The position numbers were made by a program, and so were the translations under genes. 64,000 nt of DNA from Blasia pusilla (lineage: Eukaryota; Marchantiophyta; Marchantiopsida; Blasiales), in contig CM114273.1 in the NCBI GenBank assembly GCA_050084515.1, positions 18,476,001-18,540,000 on the forward strand, read 5' to 3'. Positions within the stretch are counted from its first letter, which is position 1; the number at the start of each line of letters is the position of its first letter. Below, in pieces: positions 1-10,880 of the stretch. The notes below the pieces were generated by a model. That model was given only the letters and a program-made list of their open reading frames with translations, was not told the origin of the DNA and did not search any database.

Positions 1-59
1 ATTCTAATTATGTGTTAGAATTCAATTTGCAACTTGTCGGTCTCCAACAGGTTCCATGA

Positions 60-545
60 AGCCAATCCGCTTGGAAAATAGTTTTGGGACTCTGCAACCC
101 GTTGGACTCAGACGAGTTGCTTTAAACCTTGCTTCTCTTACCGAGAGCCCTAATGGAAAGAATAATATAACCCTTCGGACTCTGATAGGTTCCACAAAGC
201 CAATCCGCTTGGAAATTATTCCACAGACTCTGTAGAATCCGACGGGTTGCCTCAAACCTTGCTTCTCTTACAGAGAGCCCTAATGGAAAGAATCATGCAA
301 CACGTTGGACTCGGACGGGTTGCATCATGGCCAAGCAATAGTTCACACTCTCGTGCCGAAGCAACTCGTCAGAGTCCGACGGGTTGCCACTTTCCCCCAT
401 GCTGAGCTCCCTACTTGGAATTTTGACAAGCACAAAAAAGCAACCCGTCAGACTCTAACAAGTTGTTGTCTTCCACAAAGATCAATTTTCCTACTTGCTA
501 TTCTTAGAGAAAAGTGCAACCCGTCGAATACAGAGGGTTGCAAGC
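60..545. repeat. Array of dispersed 27-bp palindrome (GCAACCCGTCGGA family), block 1
   Basis: Imperfect copies of a 27-bp palindrome occur about every 60-100 bases. Each half reads GCAACCCGTCGGA and the other half is its reverse complement. Clear copies are at 297-323, 361-387, 440-466 and 516-541, with half copies near 93-120 and 230-256. The intervening sequence is unrelated. No open frame here is conserved. Confidence 0.8.
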
Positions 546-730
546 ATGCCGAAAATGAAGTAATGGGAGTGAAAATGCTTATGTGCTCATGGAGTGCATG
601 GCCATCTCCACCGAGCTATGTGATTGAGGTAGGGATGGAGGACGACTGCCCTCACGCAAAAATGCGCCTCCAAAGAATTTTGCCGCTCCTTTGCAAACTG
701 CCTCCACGCCATTAATGAATGGTTTCCATC

Positions 731-1490
731 CTAGATGAAGAAGTACAAGTTCTGCATCACTTGTACTTCGTTCCCGCCACTGCTTTCATGAATTCCACAT
801 CCCTCATCTTCTAGAACGTATCCAAGTTGTCGCCCTTCTTCAATAACAAAGTAGTGCTCTCCATGTTCATCATAGGGTTGAACATAAAATGCAGGAAAGT
901 TGTTGACATACGAAGTTGTTGCGACCGATTGCTTCAACTTGGAAATATCTTTGTCTGAATGTATTTCACGAATATATTCCATTGTTCGGAGTCAACACAA
1001 TGTTATATGGAGGCGCATTCCATTTTTTTTTCTCGTTGCGCAGCGAAAAAACAAAACTTTTGCACGGGTGGAATTCTTGGTGCCTTCGGGCCATCCACTA
1101 CCGCCAATTGCTTTTCAACCTGCATTAAGTTCAACATTTTCAATAACGAACAGTTTTCTATAATGGTCCTTCTTAAAAATGTCAATAAATAATTGTCGAT
1201 CATTGCTTACCCTCTTAAAGATTGGGTCGATGTTGCTTCCAAGGAGTTGCTCTGGAGCAGCAGCAGGCAACTTTACGGGATATTCATCTATGATGATAAG
1301 GTCAATTTTTTCTGGAGGGTTGAAAGATGATTTGTGTCTCCTCCAAAACTCGATCCTGTGATTTTGACCATCTCTACACTTGCCGTATTTCGACAGCCGA
1401 GTGTCGGGGAGGAGAAGTCGACTTAGGAGTACTTGCGGAGATGGGAGAGAAGTTGTCGCCCTTGCTGGCTTGGGACTTTCTTCGAGGCAT
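731..1490 (-). pseudogene. Uncharacterised element-associated protein, copy 1 (broken)
   Basis: Reading the minus strand from the ATG at 1490, the N-terminus (MPRRKSQASKGDNFSP) matches a second locus at 47975-48682 (MTRKKYQANKAGSFTP). After a frame change near 1375, an acidic block with IDEYPVKLPAAAPEQL followed by DPIFKRV also matches that locus (IDEFPVDLPDAVPEQL, DPIFERV). The charged helical part present in copy 2 is missing here. Downstream the frame stays open to 731 apart from two TGA stops, near 1104 and 985, so it was once coding for longer than copy 2 shows. I do not recognise a domain. It may be a structural or gag-like protein of a mobile element, because both copies sit inside repeats. 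The family link is clear; the function is unknown. Confidence 0.55.
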
Positions 1491-1980
1491 TTTTTGATGT
1501 CGGAGACTTATGAGGCCATCACTCCAAGTATGGGCGATGAGATTCGAGCTCAACCTGACCGTCGAAGCTGAAACGATTTCCACCCAACCCTTCATGAGCT
1601 TCCGACTGAAGAGAATGCGAACAAGTCCTGGGAGGGTGACTAACTCTCATGAATTTGTGGAATCGAATATACCCTGACTGTCGCACCTCAAGGGGTTGCC
1701 ACCCAAACCGTCATCCCTTTCCGGCTGAAGGGTCACCAACTGTTTCGCATGAAATCGCACAAGGGGGAATGTCGCCTAAATTAACTGCCAACCGACTAAG
1801 TTCTCCAAGGGGACAGGAGCTCTTGCAAAATCATGGAAAATGAAAAAATGAAAGAGGTCGAAAGAAGTCCTTCTATACTTTCAGAGCGGTTAGATCTCAA
1901 CCGTTGCGGTAACGGTGACAAAGGACCATTAGGGGACAACGACCGTCGATAGTTGGAGTGACAACGACGGTGGACCGGAA
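1491..1980. other. Anonymous spacer
   Basis: Between the broken protein remnant and palindrome block 2 I see no conserved coding frame, terminal repeat or RNA gene. Confidence 0.5.
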
Positions 1981-2650
1981 CGGCACAAGCAACTCGTCGG
2001 ATTCCGACGGGTTGCAATCGGACACGTTCCGGGACCGGTACGGAAACTCGACGGACTCAGAGGGGTTGCAATCAAAGATGGTTTGGGAGCGGTACGGCAT
2101 CCCAACTGACTCCGACGGTTGCAACTGGAGAGGGTTTGGGACCGGTACGTCAACCCGACGAACTCCGACGGGTTGTAATCGGACAGAGTTTGGGACCCAT
2201 ACGGCAACCCGACGGACTCTGACGGGTTGCAATCAAAAAGAGTTCATAGCATTCTACTTACCCAACTCTTCTCTTACAGCAACCCGATGGAATGCGACGC
2301 GTTGCACTTACATCTTTTGAAGAAGTCAATGCATCCCTCTGGATTCCGACAGGTTGAAAGACCCCCTTCCCACTCTTCTTTGAGGTTGTAACGTCCTAAA
2401 GACCCCCAACTTTTGACCAATTGCAACATGTCAGAATTCAACAAGTTGAATAAATTCCACCCCGGACCCTGTCCTAACTTCCGATTCACTTACATGTGCA
2501 ATAAAGCAACCCGTTAGAATTTGACAGGATCAGCAACATGACTTCTTGCAAACCATCGGAGTCTGACGGGTTGCATTTTCGAATTGACTCGCCTTCATGC
2601 CAACTCTTAAAGGCGACTCCACAGCAACCTGTCGCACTGTAACAGATTGC
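1981..2650. repeat. GCAACCCGTCGGA palindrome array, block 2
   Basis: This is the densest block. Copies lie at 1989-2015, near 2044-2069 and 2097-2121, at 2149-2175, 2203-2229 and 2279-2305, and in weaker form near 2503-2530, 2547-2574 and 2621-2650. The copy at 1989-2015 is almost a perfect palindrome. Spacing is 50-80 bases and spacers differ. The block ends just before the MULE coding region, so it may be part of that element's 5' subterminal sequence. Confidence 0.8.
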
Positions 2651-2835
2651 TTACCCACTCATTTTACGTATAAATATTCCTCATAGCAAGCGCCAGTCAG
2701 CTAGAGATGGTTCTACCTAACTACCAATTGCCTGTTATAAACTTTTGTCAGAGAATAAACAAACACTATTCACTATAAATTCCATATTCTCATTCCCGTC
2801 CCTTCCGGTGGAATCATCTTTGCTGGCACATCCAA

Positions 2836-4043
2836 ATGGAAAATTACGTGAAACTCACTTGTGGTAGCCATTTAGCGACCCTTCCTCAATCGGAGATAAT
2901 TCAGGTGAAACTTGGTGGTTTTCATGTAGAAGTTGAAGAACATTTTGTCTCTCTCCGATTTCTCCTCCATATTGCAACCATCTTTGTTTCAAAGTATGTC
3001 AAGGTAGATGGAACGGATGACGTTATAGGTGAGACAATCCAACGTGTCATTGGAGATTCCAAAGTATGGAATCTCTCACCTTACTCCAATGGACAAAATC
3101 AAATCTATGGCTTGCCTCTGAAGTCCACTCTGTCTCATTTTGACGGCTTGAAACCAATGAGTACTCTGAGCTCCATCTTTGCCACCCCTACTTCTACTGA
3201 TCCAACATCGACTCCAAACTCACAAGTTCATGACAATGTCAGTGACTATACGCCGCCAGCAGGAAGAGCGGGCGGTTCTTAGGGGGGGAAGCTTGAAAGA
3301 GCCTACCTATCTCAATTTCCTACTGAGGAGATTCCGGATGTCGTAGATCTCATGGGATCTATTGGAAACAAATCAAACCCAACATCTGCACATTCATTCC
3401 TTTTGCGAGTTTCGGGAAATAGTTTACTTTCATCTCTACCCTTGAAAATGTTCAAGAACATTCTTGTGGATGAGCTACCAGCCACGTATGATGGTAATTT
3501 TATTTTTGAGTTGCCTCCATTTGATGGTCCTGCTAAAAAAAAAGATGGAGGATGCTTAAGATGGACAGAAAATCGGACCATCATCAATTGTGCCAATTGC
3601 AGCGGACAGGTGGTTCAATCCTAGGGGGTCCTTGGATTGTGTCTCGCCGTCAATGCATTGGAGCCTTGGAGTGTAGAGGTCTTGGCTGCCCATTCTTGCA
3701 GGGGAACGGGGAAGCCAATACCTCACAATTCTCCCAAAAAATGCAAAAACTCCTTATGCGGTCTGTGCGACCATACCCCTAGGTGGCCATCGATGTCCTC
3801 ATTGTCATGCCTCTCCTTTTTGCGTTAAAGTGTGTCCCGCTTACATTTTTTTCATAATGCACGACTATAGTTCTACGTTCGATTACACCAGGCTATGTGT
3901 CCATGTTAGGTCTCACTCTCATCCTGTCACCGGTGCCATTCAGAGGCACATCAAGGAGGATGTGACCAAGAAAGTGGCGGAGGTCTATAAAAACTCTCTG
4001 GGATCTAAGCATGTAGTGATCAAACTGGCGAGGGCATAAAAAA
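2836..4043 (+). pseudogene. MULE transposase, N-terminal and zinc-binding part
   Basis: Several overlapping frames read as one decayed protein. The first 148 codons (MENYVKLTCGSHLATLP onward) end in a stop at 3280. The frame resumes through ELPPFDGPAKKKDGG, RWTENRTIINCANCSG and a Cys-rich stretch (RRQCIGALECRGLGCPF). It then gives a C/H-rich patch around 3885-3960 (VHVRSHSHPVTGAIQRHI). The HPV..G..RH segment resembles the zinc-binding, GCM/FLYWCH-like region ahead of the catalytic core in plant MULEs. At least three frame changes are needed. The family call relies on order and context, not on a search. Confidence 0.5.
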
Positions 4044-4403
4044 TCCACGATCAACTGCTTGGAATACCTGGCCAAGGGGAGATCACAACTGCTGAGGAGA
4101 AACAACTTTGGGAGAATCTTGCCTTTCTGGCAGATCCTGAATGCTTCAAGAACTTGCTGTAGCAAATACGAATACTTGATAGAAAGACCATAGAGATGGA
4201 TGCCATCGCTAGGATCAAAGCAAACTCTAGGCTTGCTTTATTCAGAAATGGCAAACCATGGGCCAATGAAGCAAGGGATACAAGGCGTATGTATTCAAAA
4301 TGTCTACTATAGGGCCATCCAATGGCCTCGATCTTATTGACAGAATGAGGGAGGGAGAAGATCTATTTGGGACTGGGTCAGTTTTGATATTTGCTATAGG
4401 GTT

Positions 4404-4850
4404 TTGAATGGATGGTTGACCATGGGCGCATATCTCTCTGACCATGTGGAGAAGGGCCTCAAAACCATATTTGTTTGTGAGGTAAAAGCAGAAGATGTTG
4501 GTAGGTTGAAGATTTGTTGGTTACTCCTATTGGAGGTGGTCAAGGAAAACAAAAGGCCACCTCCTAAAATTTATGGGTTCATGGTAGACAATGCACAACC
4601 GGGTTGGATTGCTATCCGGGAGGTGTTCTGGGGAGGTGAAGCTCAACCAGAAAGGGAGAGGTCAGATGCATTCCATTGGCAACAGTTCGTGACCCAGTAC
4701 AAAAAATCTTGCATCAACGAGAATAAGAGAATGGAGCACGTTGCACTTCTACAAAAATGCAACGACAACAGAACCTTGAAGCAAGCAATGGAGTGCCAAG
4801 AAGAACTTCATGTGCGGTGGCGGATGCATGCAATTGAAGAGAAATATTAA
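4404..4850 (+). pseudogene. MULE transposase, catalytic region (D and H motifs)
   Basis: This 148-codon frame contains FMVDNAQPGWIAIREVF, then SDAFHWQQFVTQYK. It fits the MULE core pattern of a catalytic Asp in a 'vDnA..a...evf' context followed by a '.FHw.q' motif. Upstream, FDICYRVLNGWLTMGAYLSD (about 4386-4445) looks like the first catalytic Asp region. The frame ends at 4850, about 65 bases before a CAG|GTGAGT donor-like sequence at 4914-4922, so this may be an exon end. Sequence before 4404 is broken by stops. Confidence 0.6.
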
Positions 4851-4916
4851 GAATTGTGTTCTTGGTTGAGTTGGTGGACTGTTCGTATGAGGCCATGGGG
4901 AAACTTTATGCAGCAG

Positions 4917-5770
4917 GTGAGTTAAATATTTTACCCTCTCTAGCTCACATCTGTCTATGGCATCATTCCGTCGAGTTGCAAGCCGTATAAATCCAATAGG
5001 TTACAAATATTGGTGTTTGGAAATCCGTCGAAATCTGACAGGTTTGATGAGTGTGCAACCCGTTGCATTCTGATGGGTTGCACAATCATGCAACCAGTCA
5101 AAATCTAATATCAACCTGTCAAAATTCGAAAAGTTTCAGAATGATGCAAACTGTCGGTTCCGACAGATTGCACCAGTGGCAACCAGTCAAAACTTGACAA
5201 ATGGCAGAACGATGCTGACTCTTGGTTTTAGATGGATTGCACAAGTGGCAACCCGTCGGATTTCGATGGATTGCACATTAGTGCAACCGGTCAAAATCTG
5301 AGGGCATGCACACTCATGCAACCCGTTGGAATCCGACAGGTTGCAGAAGGATGCAAAATGTAGGTTCTTTTATCTTGCCAAACATTATCCACTCATATTC
5401 AAATATTGGAAATACTATTGTTCGACAACCCGTCAGAATCCTAGAGGTTGCGTGATGGTTCAACTCGTCGGATTTCGACAAGTCGCACAAGTATGCAACC
5501 AGTCGAAATCTTACATATTTACCTCCTCTAAATTGCAAAAGTGCCAACGCATCGGATTCCGATGGGTTGCACACTAGTACAACCAGTTGAAATCTGAGGG
5601 TCTGTGCACTCATGCAACCCGTCGGAATCCTTTAGATTGCATGATGGTTCAACTTGTTAGATTCTGACGAGTCACACCAGTGTGCAACCTGTCGGATTGC
5701 GAGGGGTTGCTAGACTCGGTTTTGTGCTCTTCTACATTCCGTAATTCTACCTCACTTAACAATTCTTCGT
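4917..5770 (+). repeat. Apparent MULE intron filled with the GCAACCCGTCGGA palindrome (block 3)
   Basis: A donor-like CAG|GTGAGT lies at 4914-4922 and transposase coding resumes at about 5771 with an AG just upstream. In between, at least twelve imperfect palindrome copies or halves occur, for example near 5055-5082, 5245-5273, 5318-5344, 5425-5453, 5545-5572, 5614-5641 and 5683-5710. No coding is seen. The intron assignment is inferred; the repeat content is seen directly. Confidence 0.6.
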
Positions 5771-6208
5771 ATGGAGGGACTGAACATTCATGAAAATGCC
5801 TTGTGCCCAAACACAAGTGGAGCAGAGAGTGTCCATTCATCTTGGAGGTCATCAAAAGCTTGCCAAAAAAATTCCCTCGTGGAGGCATGCCAACAAGACC
5901 AGGCGAGAGCAATGTTACAATCTGTAGCGTCTTATATATTTCTCACAAAAGGTATAACCAAGGGAAAAGGCCCATCCATTTATGAACTCTATGTTAGGGC
6001 CGCAGTGAGATCTGGAGATGAGAAAATATATGTCGAAGCATTCAATCGATGCGTAGCCGAAACTCCTTTGGAGAAAGATGTCCACATTGGTGGGGACATT
6101 CATGGGCGAGTTTCAAGACCTCCAATACACATGGTGGTAGAGCAGTCTGAACAAGACTCTTGGAGACCAGACAAGTCAAGCGTGAACATTGAGGAGCCAA
6201 CCTTGTGA
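5771..6208 (+). pseudogene. MULE transposase, C-terminal part of the core
   Basis: The frame contains NTSGAESVHSSWRSS, KNSLVEACQQDQARAMLQ and KGKGPSIYELY. It resembles the region after the catalytic core of MULE/FAR1-type transposases, where 'TN..aES.H..wk' precedes a helical stretch. It continues in sense with the catalytic frame at 4404-4850 if the array between them is an intron. The frame is lost at 6206-6208, and a shifted frame (VIDLDDEITPSRYSETPDS) continues shortly after. Confidence 0.5.
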
Positions 6209-6437
6209 TTGATCTGGATGATGAAATCACCCCATCTAGGTATTCGGAAACACCGGATAGCTCCCAAGTTTGAGTTGGCATGTCTTCTTCAAAATCAGTA
6301 AATATCTTATTTTTTATTGCTCTACATCAAAGACTTTCCATAATCTAGTCTCAGGGGCTGTTCAAAAATATGGCATTCCTCTCATAGGGTCGGATTGCAA
6401 TCTGAAAAGGTGATATATCTCTCGAAGCAACCTCGGA

Positions 6438-7263
6438 CATGGACCCACTTGCAGAGCTAGATCTGATGGAAGAAGGAGAGCATGCGGAACTAACCTGATC
6501 GAATAAGAATTGTACAAGGATAGGGCGACCACTACCATATTTATGGGGGCTAAAAACCTTTGATTGTTTTACAAGGACAGGGGATCAATTGAAGTACTTC
6601 TTCTGCCCAAATGAATCATGCACGTTCAGAAAGTCATATCCAACTGCGATTAGAGCTCCAGGGAATACACCCATGATTTGGCCCATTGCTGTAGGAACCA
6701 ATTGCACTCAAGAGGAAGTTGAAAATCTTGAAAGTGCAGAGTTCAGACCGGTAGACGCAGGGAGTTTCGAATATCTTCGTATTATTGAGACATTCTCATT
6801 TCGGATCCAACCTAAGATTGATGTCAACTTGTATCCAAATAAGGTGGATGATCTCAATCCACTATTCCTGTTCGAGTCAAGAAATGGAGTGAGGAGAAAC
6901 AGATTGTGCAGGCCATTGGTGGAGAATGCAAAGCAAATCGCATTGGCTCGAGAGGCCAACATGGAAATCATTGTCACAAAGGATGTGTATACTGGGAATG
7001 GAATAGGATGAATATACTTGGTTAGGAACAATACCATAAATTGTAGTGTTTTTGGGATGTATGTTGTACACCTATGTTGCTTTCCCACATGTTCCTACGA
7101 TGACTTTGTCCAGAGAGAGACAATTGGGAAAAGTTATTTCCCGTGTGAGCATATGTATTATGTTTTGCTCGTAGTTTTAAGAGAGTCGCAGCTAGGAGTA
7201 GGAATCCACCAACCAATTTTGTCCCTAAAAGAAGTGCAAAGTATCCTAAACAATCCACTCTGA
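6438..7263 (+). pseudogene. MULE transposase, C-terminal SWIM zinc-finger part
   Basis: The frame is open from about 6438 apart from one stop near 6498, and runs through a Cys-containing start (YFFCPNESCTF) to a TGA at 7009. It then resumes at 7018 to a final stop at 7261. SWIM fingers read CxCx(n)CxH. Here the last part reads CSYDDFVQ...YFPCEHMYYV, so the second Cys is Tyr, while the paralogue at 62.3 kb keeps CSCDDFVQ...YFPCKHMYYV. The SWIM finger is a DNA- or protein-binding module common at MULE C-termini. The in-frame TGA separates it from the rest of the protein here but not in copy 2. Confidence 0.7.
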
Positions 7264-7745
7264 GGATGCAACATCAGATCTAAGAGCGTAGTTTGGTATG
7301 AGCTTGAATTCTTCTCAGTCTACTTAAATGAATTTTTTTCAAACCTTGGATGGGGAAAATGAATCGTTCCACATTTTTTATTCCAATCATTTTTCCAATT
7401 TTTAAATTTTGTGCAAAGATATTTTTGGATACATGAATGATTCATGAAATTGCAACCCGTCGGATTCAGGCCGGTTGCCATAATGGGGAAGAGGGGTTTT
7501 TTTTTTATGGAAGTGACTAAGAACAAAGAACAAAATTGTGAAATATGTTAAAAAAAATCCCTTCCTCTCTTCAACCCATAGGAAGCTCTCTTCGAATCAC
7601 AGGAAAATCTCTTCAAAAAAATGGATCCCTTTGGGTTGCTTTTCGTTTCCTCTCTCCTCTCTCCTGTCTTCCTCTCCTCTTATCACGCCTCCTCTTCTCC
7701 CAAAATGACAAGAGAGACTTAGGAGCTATTGATTGGTCCTAGGTT
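7264..7745 (+). repeat. MULE 3' untranslated segment with palindrome copy and pyrimidine tract
   Basis: This stretch aligns with about 62505-62940 after copy 2. Shared features are a palindrome copy at 7452-7478 (62682-62708 in copy 2), a 'CTCTTCAACCCA' stretch, repeated 'AATCACAGGAAA' and a CTCTCCT-rich tract. It marks the conserved non-coding 3' end of the transposon. Confidence 0.7.
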
Positions 7746-7767
7746 CACATGAGTGGAGAGGAGTTGA

Positions 7768-9100
7768 GTGTTGCAACTCTTATGGAGTTTCAAGGACTAT
7801 TCTACATATAATATGCAAAACTTGGGAAGGTTAAAGGGTCTAGGTATTCGGATCAAGTTGGATAGTGATACACTTAGCTTCCAACAACCTTACAGGTATT
7901 TCGACATAGAATGTGCCTTGATTCAAGGCAAAAGTCAAGACTTGGTTGACCTTGAACTAGTGGAGAAATTGCTTTGAGAGTATGCATGTGCCACAATTAT
8001 GTCGATGAAGAGGGACATGCATGGCTAGTGGATCAATAGGCTGATGTGTAGAGATTACCGTCTTATCAATCAACATATTAAGGTCGATCAATTGTTATGC
8101 TATGCATAATCCCAAGGAGATATTTGATGCAGTGGGGCTTGCAAAGATCTTCAATTTTTTGAATCTCCATGTGAGTCATCATCAGTTGCCCATTCGAGTG
8201 GAGGATAGGAAGAAGACGGTATTTTGAGGGCTAGATCCTTTTGGAAAGCATTTTTTGTATCTATGGTGGTTCTTTTGGTTGTACCATTTGGGTTGAATGA
8301 CGCCCTCGCAAATTTTCAACGAGTTATGGGTAAGATTTTGGCTAGTTTGGATCTCGCAAGATGTTAAATTGATGATATTATTGTCTTCAATGCCATGGTT
8401 GAGGAGCATAAGCAACATCCAGATCAAGGAGGTGTTTCAATGATTGTAATTACATGGGTTGAAGTTATATCTAGGCAAGTGGGGGTTCTTTCATGACCAA
8501 ATCGAGTACCTTGGACACACCATTTATCCAAGGGATATTAGAGTTCAATAGACAAAGGTGGAGGCCACAACATGTATTCTTCGCCCTCAAGATGTTAGTC
8601 GACTTTGAGCTTTCATGGGATTGGCAGAGTACTATTGACGGTACATGAAGGGCTTTAGTGTGATTACAAAGGCACTCGCTTTGTTGACTAGGTTTGACTA
8701 GGAGTGGTTTCGGGGAGATCATCAAGAGAGAGCATTTCGAGAACTCAAGGATACATTAACATCCTCATTCCTTTTGAGAAGACCTATGCATGGTCATCCG
8801 TTCCATTTACATACAAACTACAATATATTGGATTTAGGAGCGCTGCTCACTCAACAAGATAATAAGAGGAAGGAGTTTGTTATGGCATAAGGGAGCTGCT
8901 CGAACAACATTTCCAAAGTGAAGGACAGTTCCTATGAGGGGGTATGCTTAGCTACATTGTGGGAAGTGGCCTATTTCATATGTAATTTATTCAAGAACCC
9001 TTTCATGATCATTTTTTATCATCATCCACTCAAATGGTTGATGCAGTCTGACAAGCTTACAAGGAAGGTTGCAAGATGGGCACTCATGCAAGTGATATGA
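7768..9100 (+). pseudogene. Gypsy reverse transcriptase and RNase H (broken)
   Basis: Translation in shifting frames gives the usual RT order: a start like 'QQPYRYFDIE', a 'CRDYRLIN' stretch near 8048-8075, then 'IDDIIVF' near 8366-8390 at the catalytic YxDD site. The Tyr codon there has become TAA. Then come 'IEYLGHTIYPRDI', 'FMGLAEYY', and an RNase H part with 'SSYEGVCLATLWEVAYF' and 'HHPLKWLM' in the open frame 8918-9097. The domain order and the spacing of about 1.3 kb are normal for Ty3/gypsy. At least ten stops are present. Confidence 0.75.
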
Positions 9101-9418
9101 CTAGAGCGTAGTCGTATAGTAAGAATGATGAGGAGATGGTGTTGAGTTGGCACGCATTTTCCTATTTTTTTATGTTGGCTATGTTAAGTTAACAAGAGGC
9201 ATCCAATCCAAGAGGGAGGTTGGATGGTGAGTCCTCATATTTGGATGTTAGTGAGAAATCGATAGGGACTCAATATATCCATAATGATGTGATGTTCTTG
9301 GAGTTCTTGTGCATTGATGCCTTGGCAAGCATGGTGGATCCTACATTAAGCCAAGAGGTTCAAGTGGGAGGGACACATGTGCTTTGAGTTTATGAGGATA
9401 GACGAGTGTAGATGGTTT

Positions 9419-9972
9419 TGCATCCTTTACATCGAGTATGAGTCGTAAGACATGCTCACAAAAATTTTGGTCATTTTTTAGTCAAGCATACGTATAGCTT
9501 AATTAGGTTTAGTAGTTGTGACATGGTATGCAAATTGATGTTCATAAATTTATAGTCAATTGCATTTTATGTGATAGGAGGCGAGCATCGATCAATGCCC
9601 CAACACCACACTTGCATCATTTACCAATCATTGGATTAGGGTATTGTTAGAGTTAAGACTTTGTAGGACCCATACCGTTGACAAAGCACCATAGTTGCAT
9701 CCTTTATAGCAAGTGCGAGTCGTGAGACATGCTTAAAATTTGGTCATTTTGGAGTCAAGCATATGTATAGCTTGCTTCAGATTCACTATTGGTGCCATGG
9801 TATCAGATTGATGTTCATAGTTTGTAGCCAGATGCATTGTATATGATAGGGAGTGAGCATCGATCAATGCGCTAATACCACACTTGCATCCTTTATCGAT
9901 AATGGGATTAGGGTATTTCTGAAGTTTAGACCTTGTAGGGACTTTACTATTGACAATGCACAATCTTTGGTA
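9419..9972 (+). pseudogene. Gypsy integrase zinc domain, tandemly duplicated (277-bp unit)
   Basis: Copy one (9419-9695) and copy two (9696-9972) align over their whole length with an offset of 277, for example CATGCT at 9451 and 9728. Each encodes the H2C2 region (H....HFGVKHTYSL, WHGMQIDVH, C..C) and the following 'LDF.GPL' start of the catalytic core. A single integrase has only one such domain, so this is a later tandem duplication. Both units carry stops. Confidence 0.75.
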
Positions 9973-10420
9973 AGTGTTGGTCATGGTGAATTACTTGTCC
10001 AAGTGGATTGAGATGGTAGCATTTTCGGACAGGTCAAGTGATGGAGCAGCTTATGCATTTCTTTATCAAGTGAAAATCATTTCGATACACCAAGAGAGGT
10101 GTTGACAAACCAAGTTACTGATTTTAAGGGTGACTTTCCAGGCTTGTGTGATCATACTTTGATAGATCATCATATAACTTGACTTCACAAGATCATGTAG
10201 AGGCAAATGGTTTGGCCAACGGAATTGCACAAATGATGAATTGAGGATTGCGCAAGTATGGCCTACAAAGATGATACTTAAGAGATTGGGACCTATGGTT
10301 GATGTGATAAGCAATGGGTTACCGTTATAGTCGGTAGAAATCCTTGGCATGATTTTCACTTTATTTATTGTTCTATGGGAGGGAACCATATTTATCATCA
10401 GCTATTCGACAAGATGTGGT
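9973..10420 (+). pseudogene. Gypsy integrase catalytic core (broken)
   Basis: The stretch beginning VLVMVNYLSKWIEMVAFSD, followed by AAYAFLYQV, closely resembles the minus-strand integrase at 53223-53417 (VLVMVEHFSKWIYLVALPD, VAYAFLDQV). Downstream the core is recognisable only in patches and has several stops. Confidence 0.65.
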
Positions 10421-10539
10421 TAAAGTTCTTTATCTCGGGCTATCGCTTAATATCGCGATACTATGAGATATGCAACTATGCATGGAGGAGGCTATTGACC
10501 AATTAGGATACAACGATTCCATCCTAGAAATTATGTATA

Positions 10540-10880
10540 CCTACAAAAAATTGGCATCGACAATATTGGATGTGATGGTGGGATGCACTATTCTACGAGA
10601 TCTTACCTTGAGAAGTCCTTGTTTTAGAGGGTCATGATGGTACCATTTGGAAAGATCATGTAGGTAATTATGTTTCATGTCATCTTTCAAACATAGATGG
10701 GAGAAATACTTTGAGTTTTGCTATTGTTCCTACAAGCTTGTGATGTATGTTGTGGGTTTGACACGAAATAGTCATAATGCTAGTCGTTGATGGATGTTCT
10801 CGAGGATGGCATATATAATGTTTGTTGTCGCCTCTTGACTTGGTTCCTCACGGACCTTGGCTTTTTCCTAGATGTACATA
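10540..10880 (+). pseudogene. Gypsy post-integrase region and C-terminal PHD finger (broken)
   Basis: The first part reads KKLASTILDVMVG, matching QQMASTMLDVIAR in the minus-strand relative. In one frame from 10747 to 10878 a PHD-type pattern appears: CMLW, then VVDGCSRGWHI, a stop, CLLSPLDLVPHGPWLFPRC. The relative at 52377-52511 keeps CMLC, VCNRCSRGWYMACL and LMCPRC. Combining the two gives C-x2-C, C-x2-C, H-x2-C, C-x2-C, the C4HC3 PHD layout. PHD fingers usually read histone H3 tails. Several zinc ligands are mutated in this copy. Confidence 0.6.

Larger units (their letters stand above)
2651..7745 (+). mobile_element. MULE-type DNA transposon, copy 1 (decayed)
   Basis: A plus-strand transposase remnant runs from about 2836 to 7263. 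It is followed by a 3' segment (about 7264-7720, with a palindrome copy at 7452-7478 and a pyrimidine-rich tract) that recurs after the second copy at 61837-62940. Zinc-binding N-terminal sequence, a D...H catalytic region, a TN.aES-like C-terminal region and a SWIM finger follow the usual MULE order. Multiple frameshifts and stops make it inactive. Exact ends and terminal inverted repeats were not found; the 5' limit is a guess from where coding similarity starts. Confidence 0.65.

Noticed and set aside
731-1490. Viral (giant-virus-like) insertion
   Set aside because: No viral hallmark gene is present. The only related sequence in the window lies among copia LTRs.
1981-2650. CRISPR-like array of palindromic repeats
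   Set aside because: Repeats are imperfect, irregularly spaced, occur in both flanks and UTR of a plant transposon, and there is no cas gene. The window is eukaryotic.
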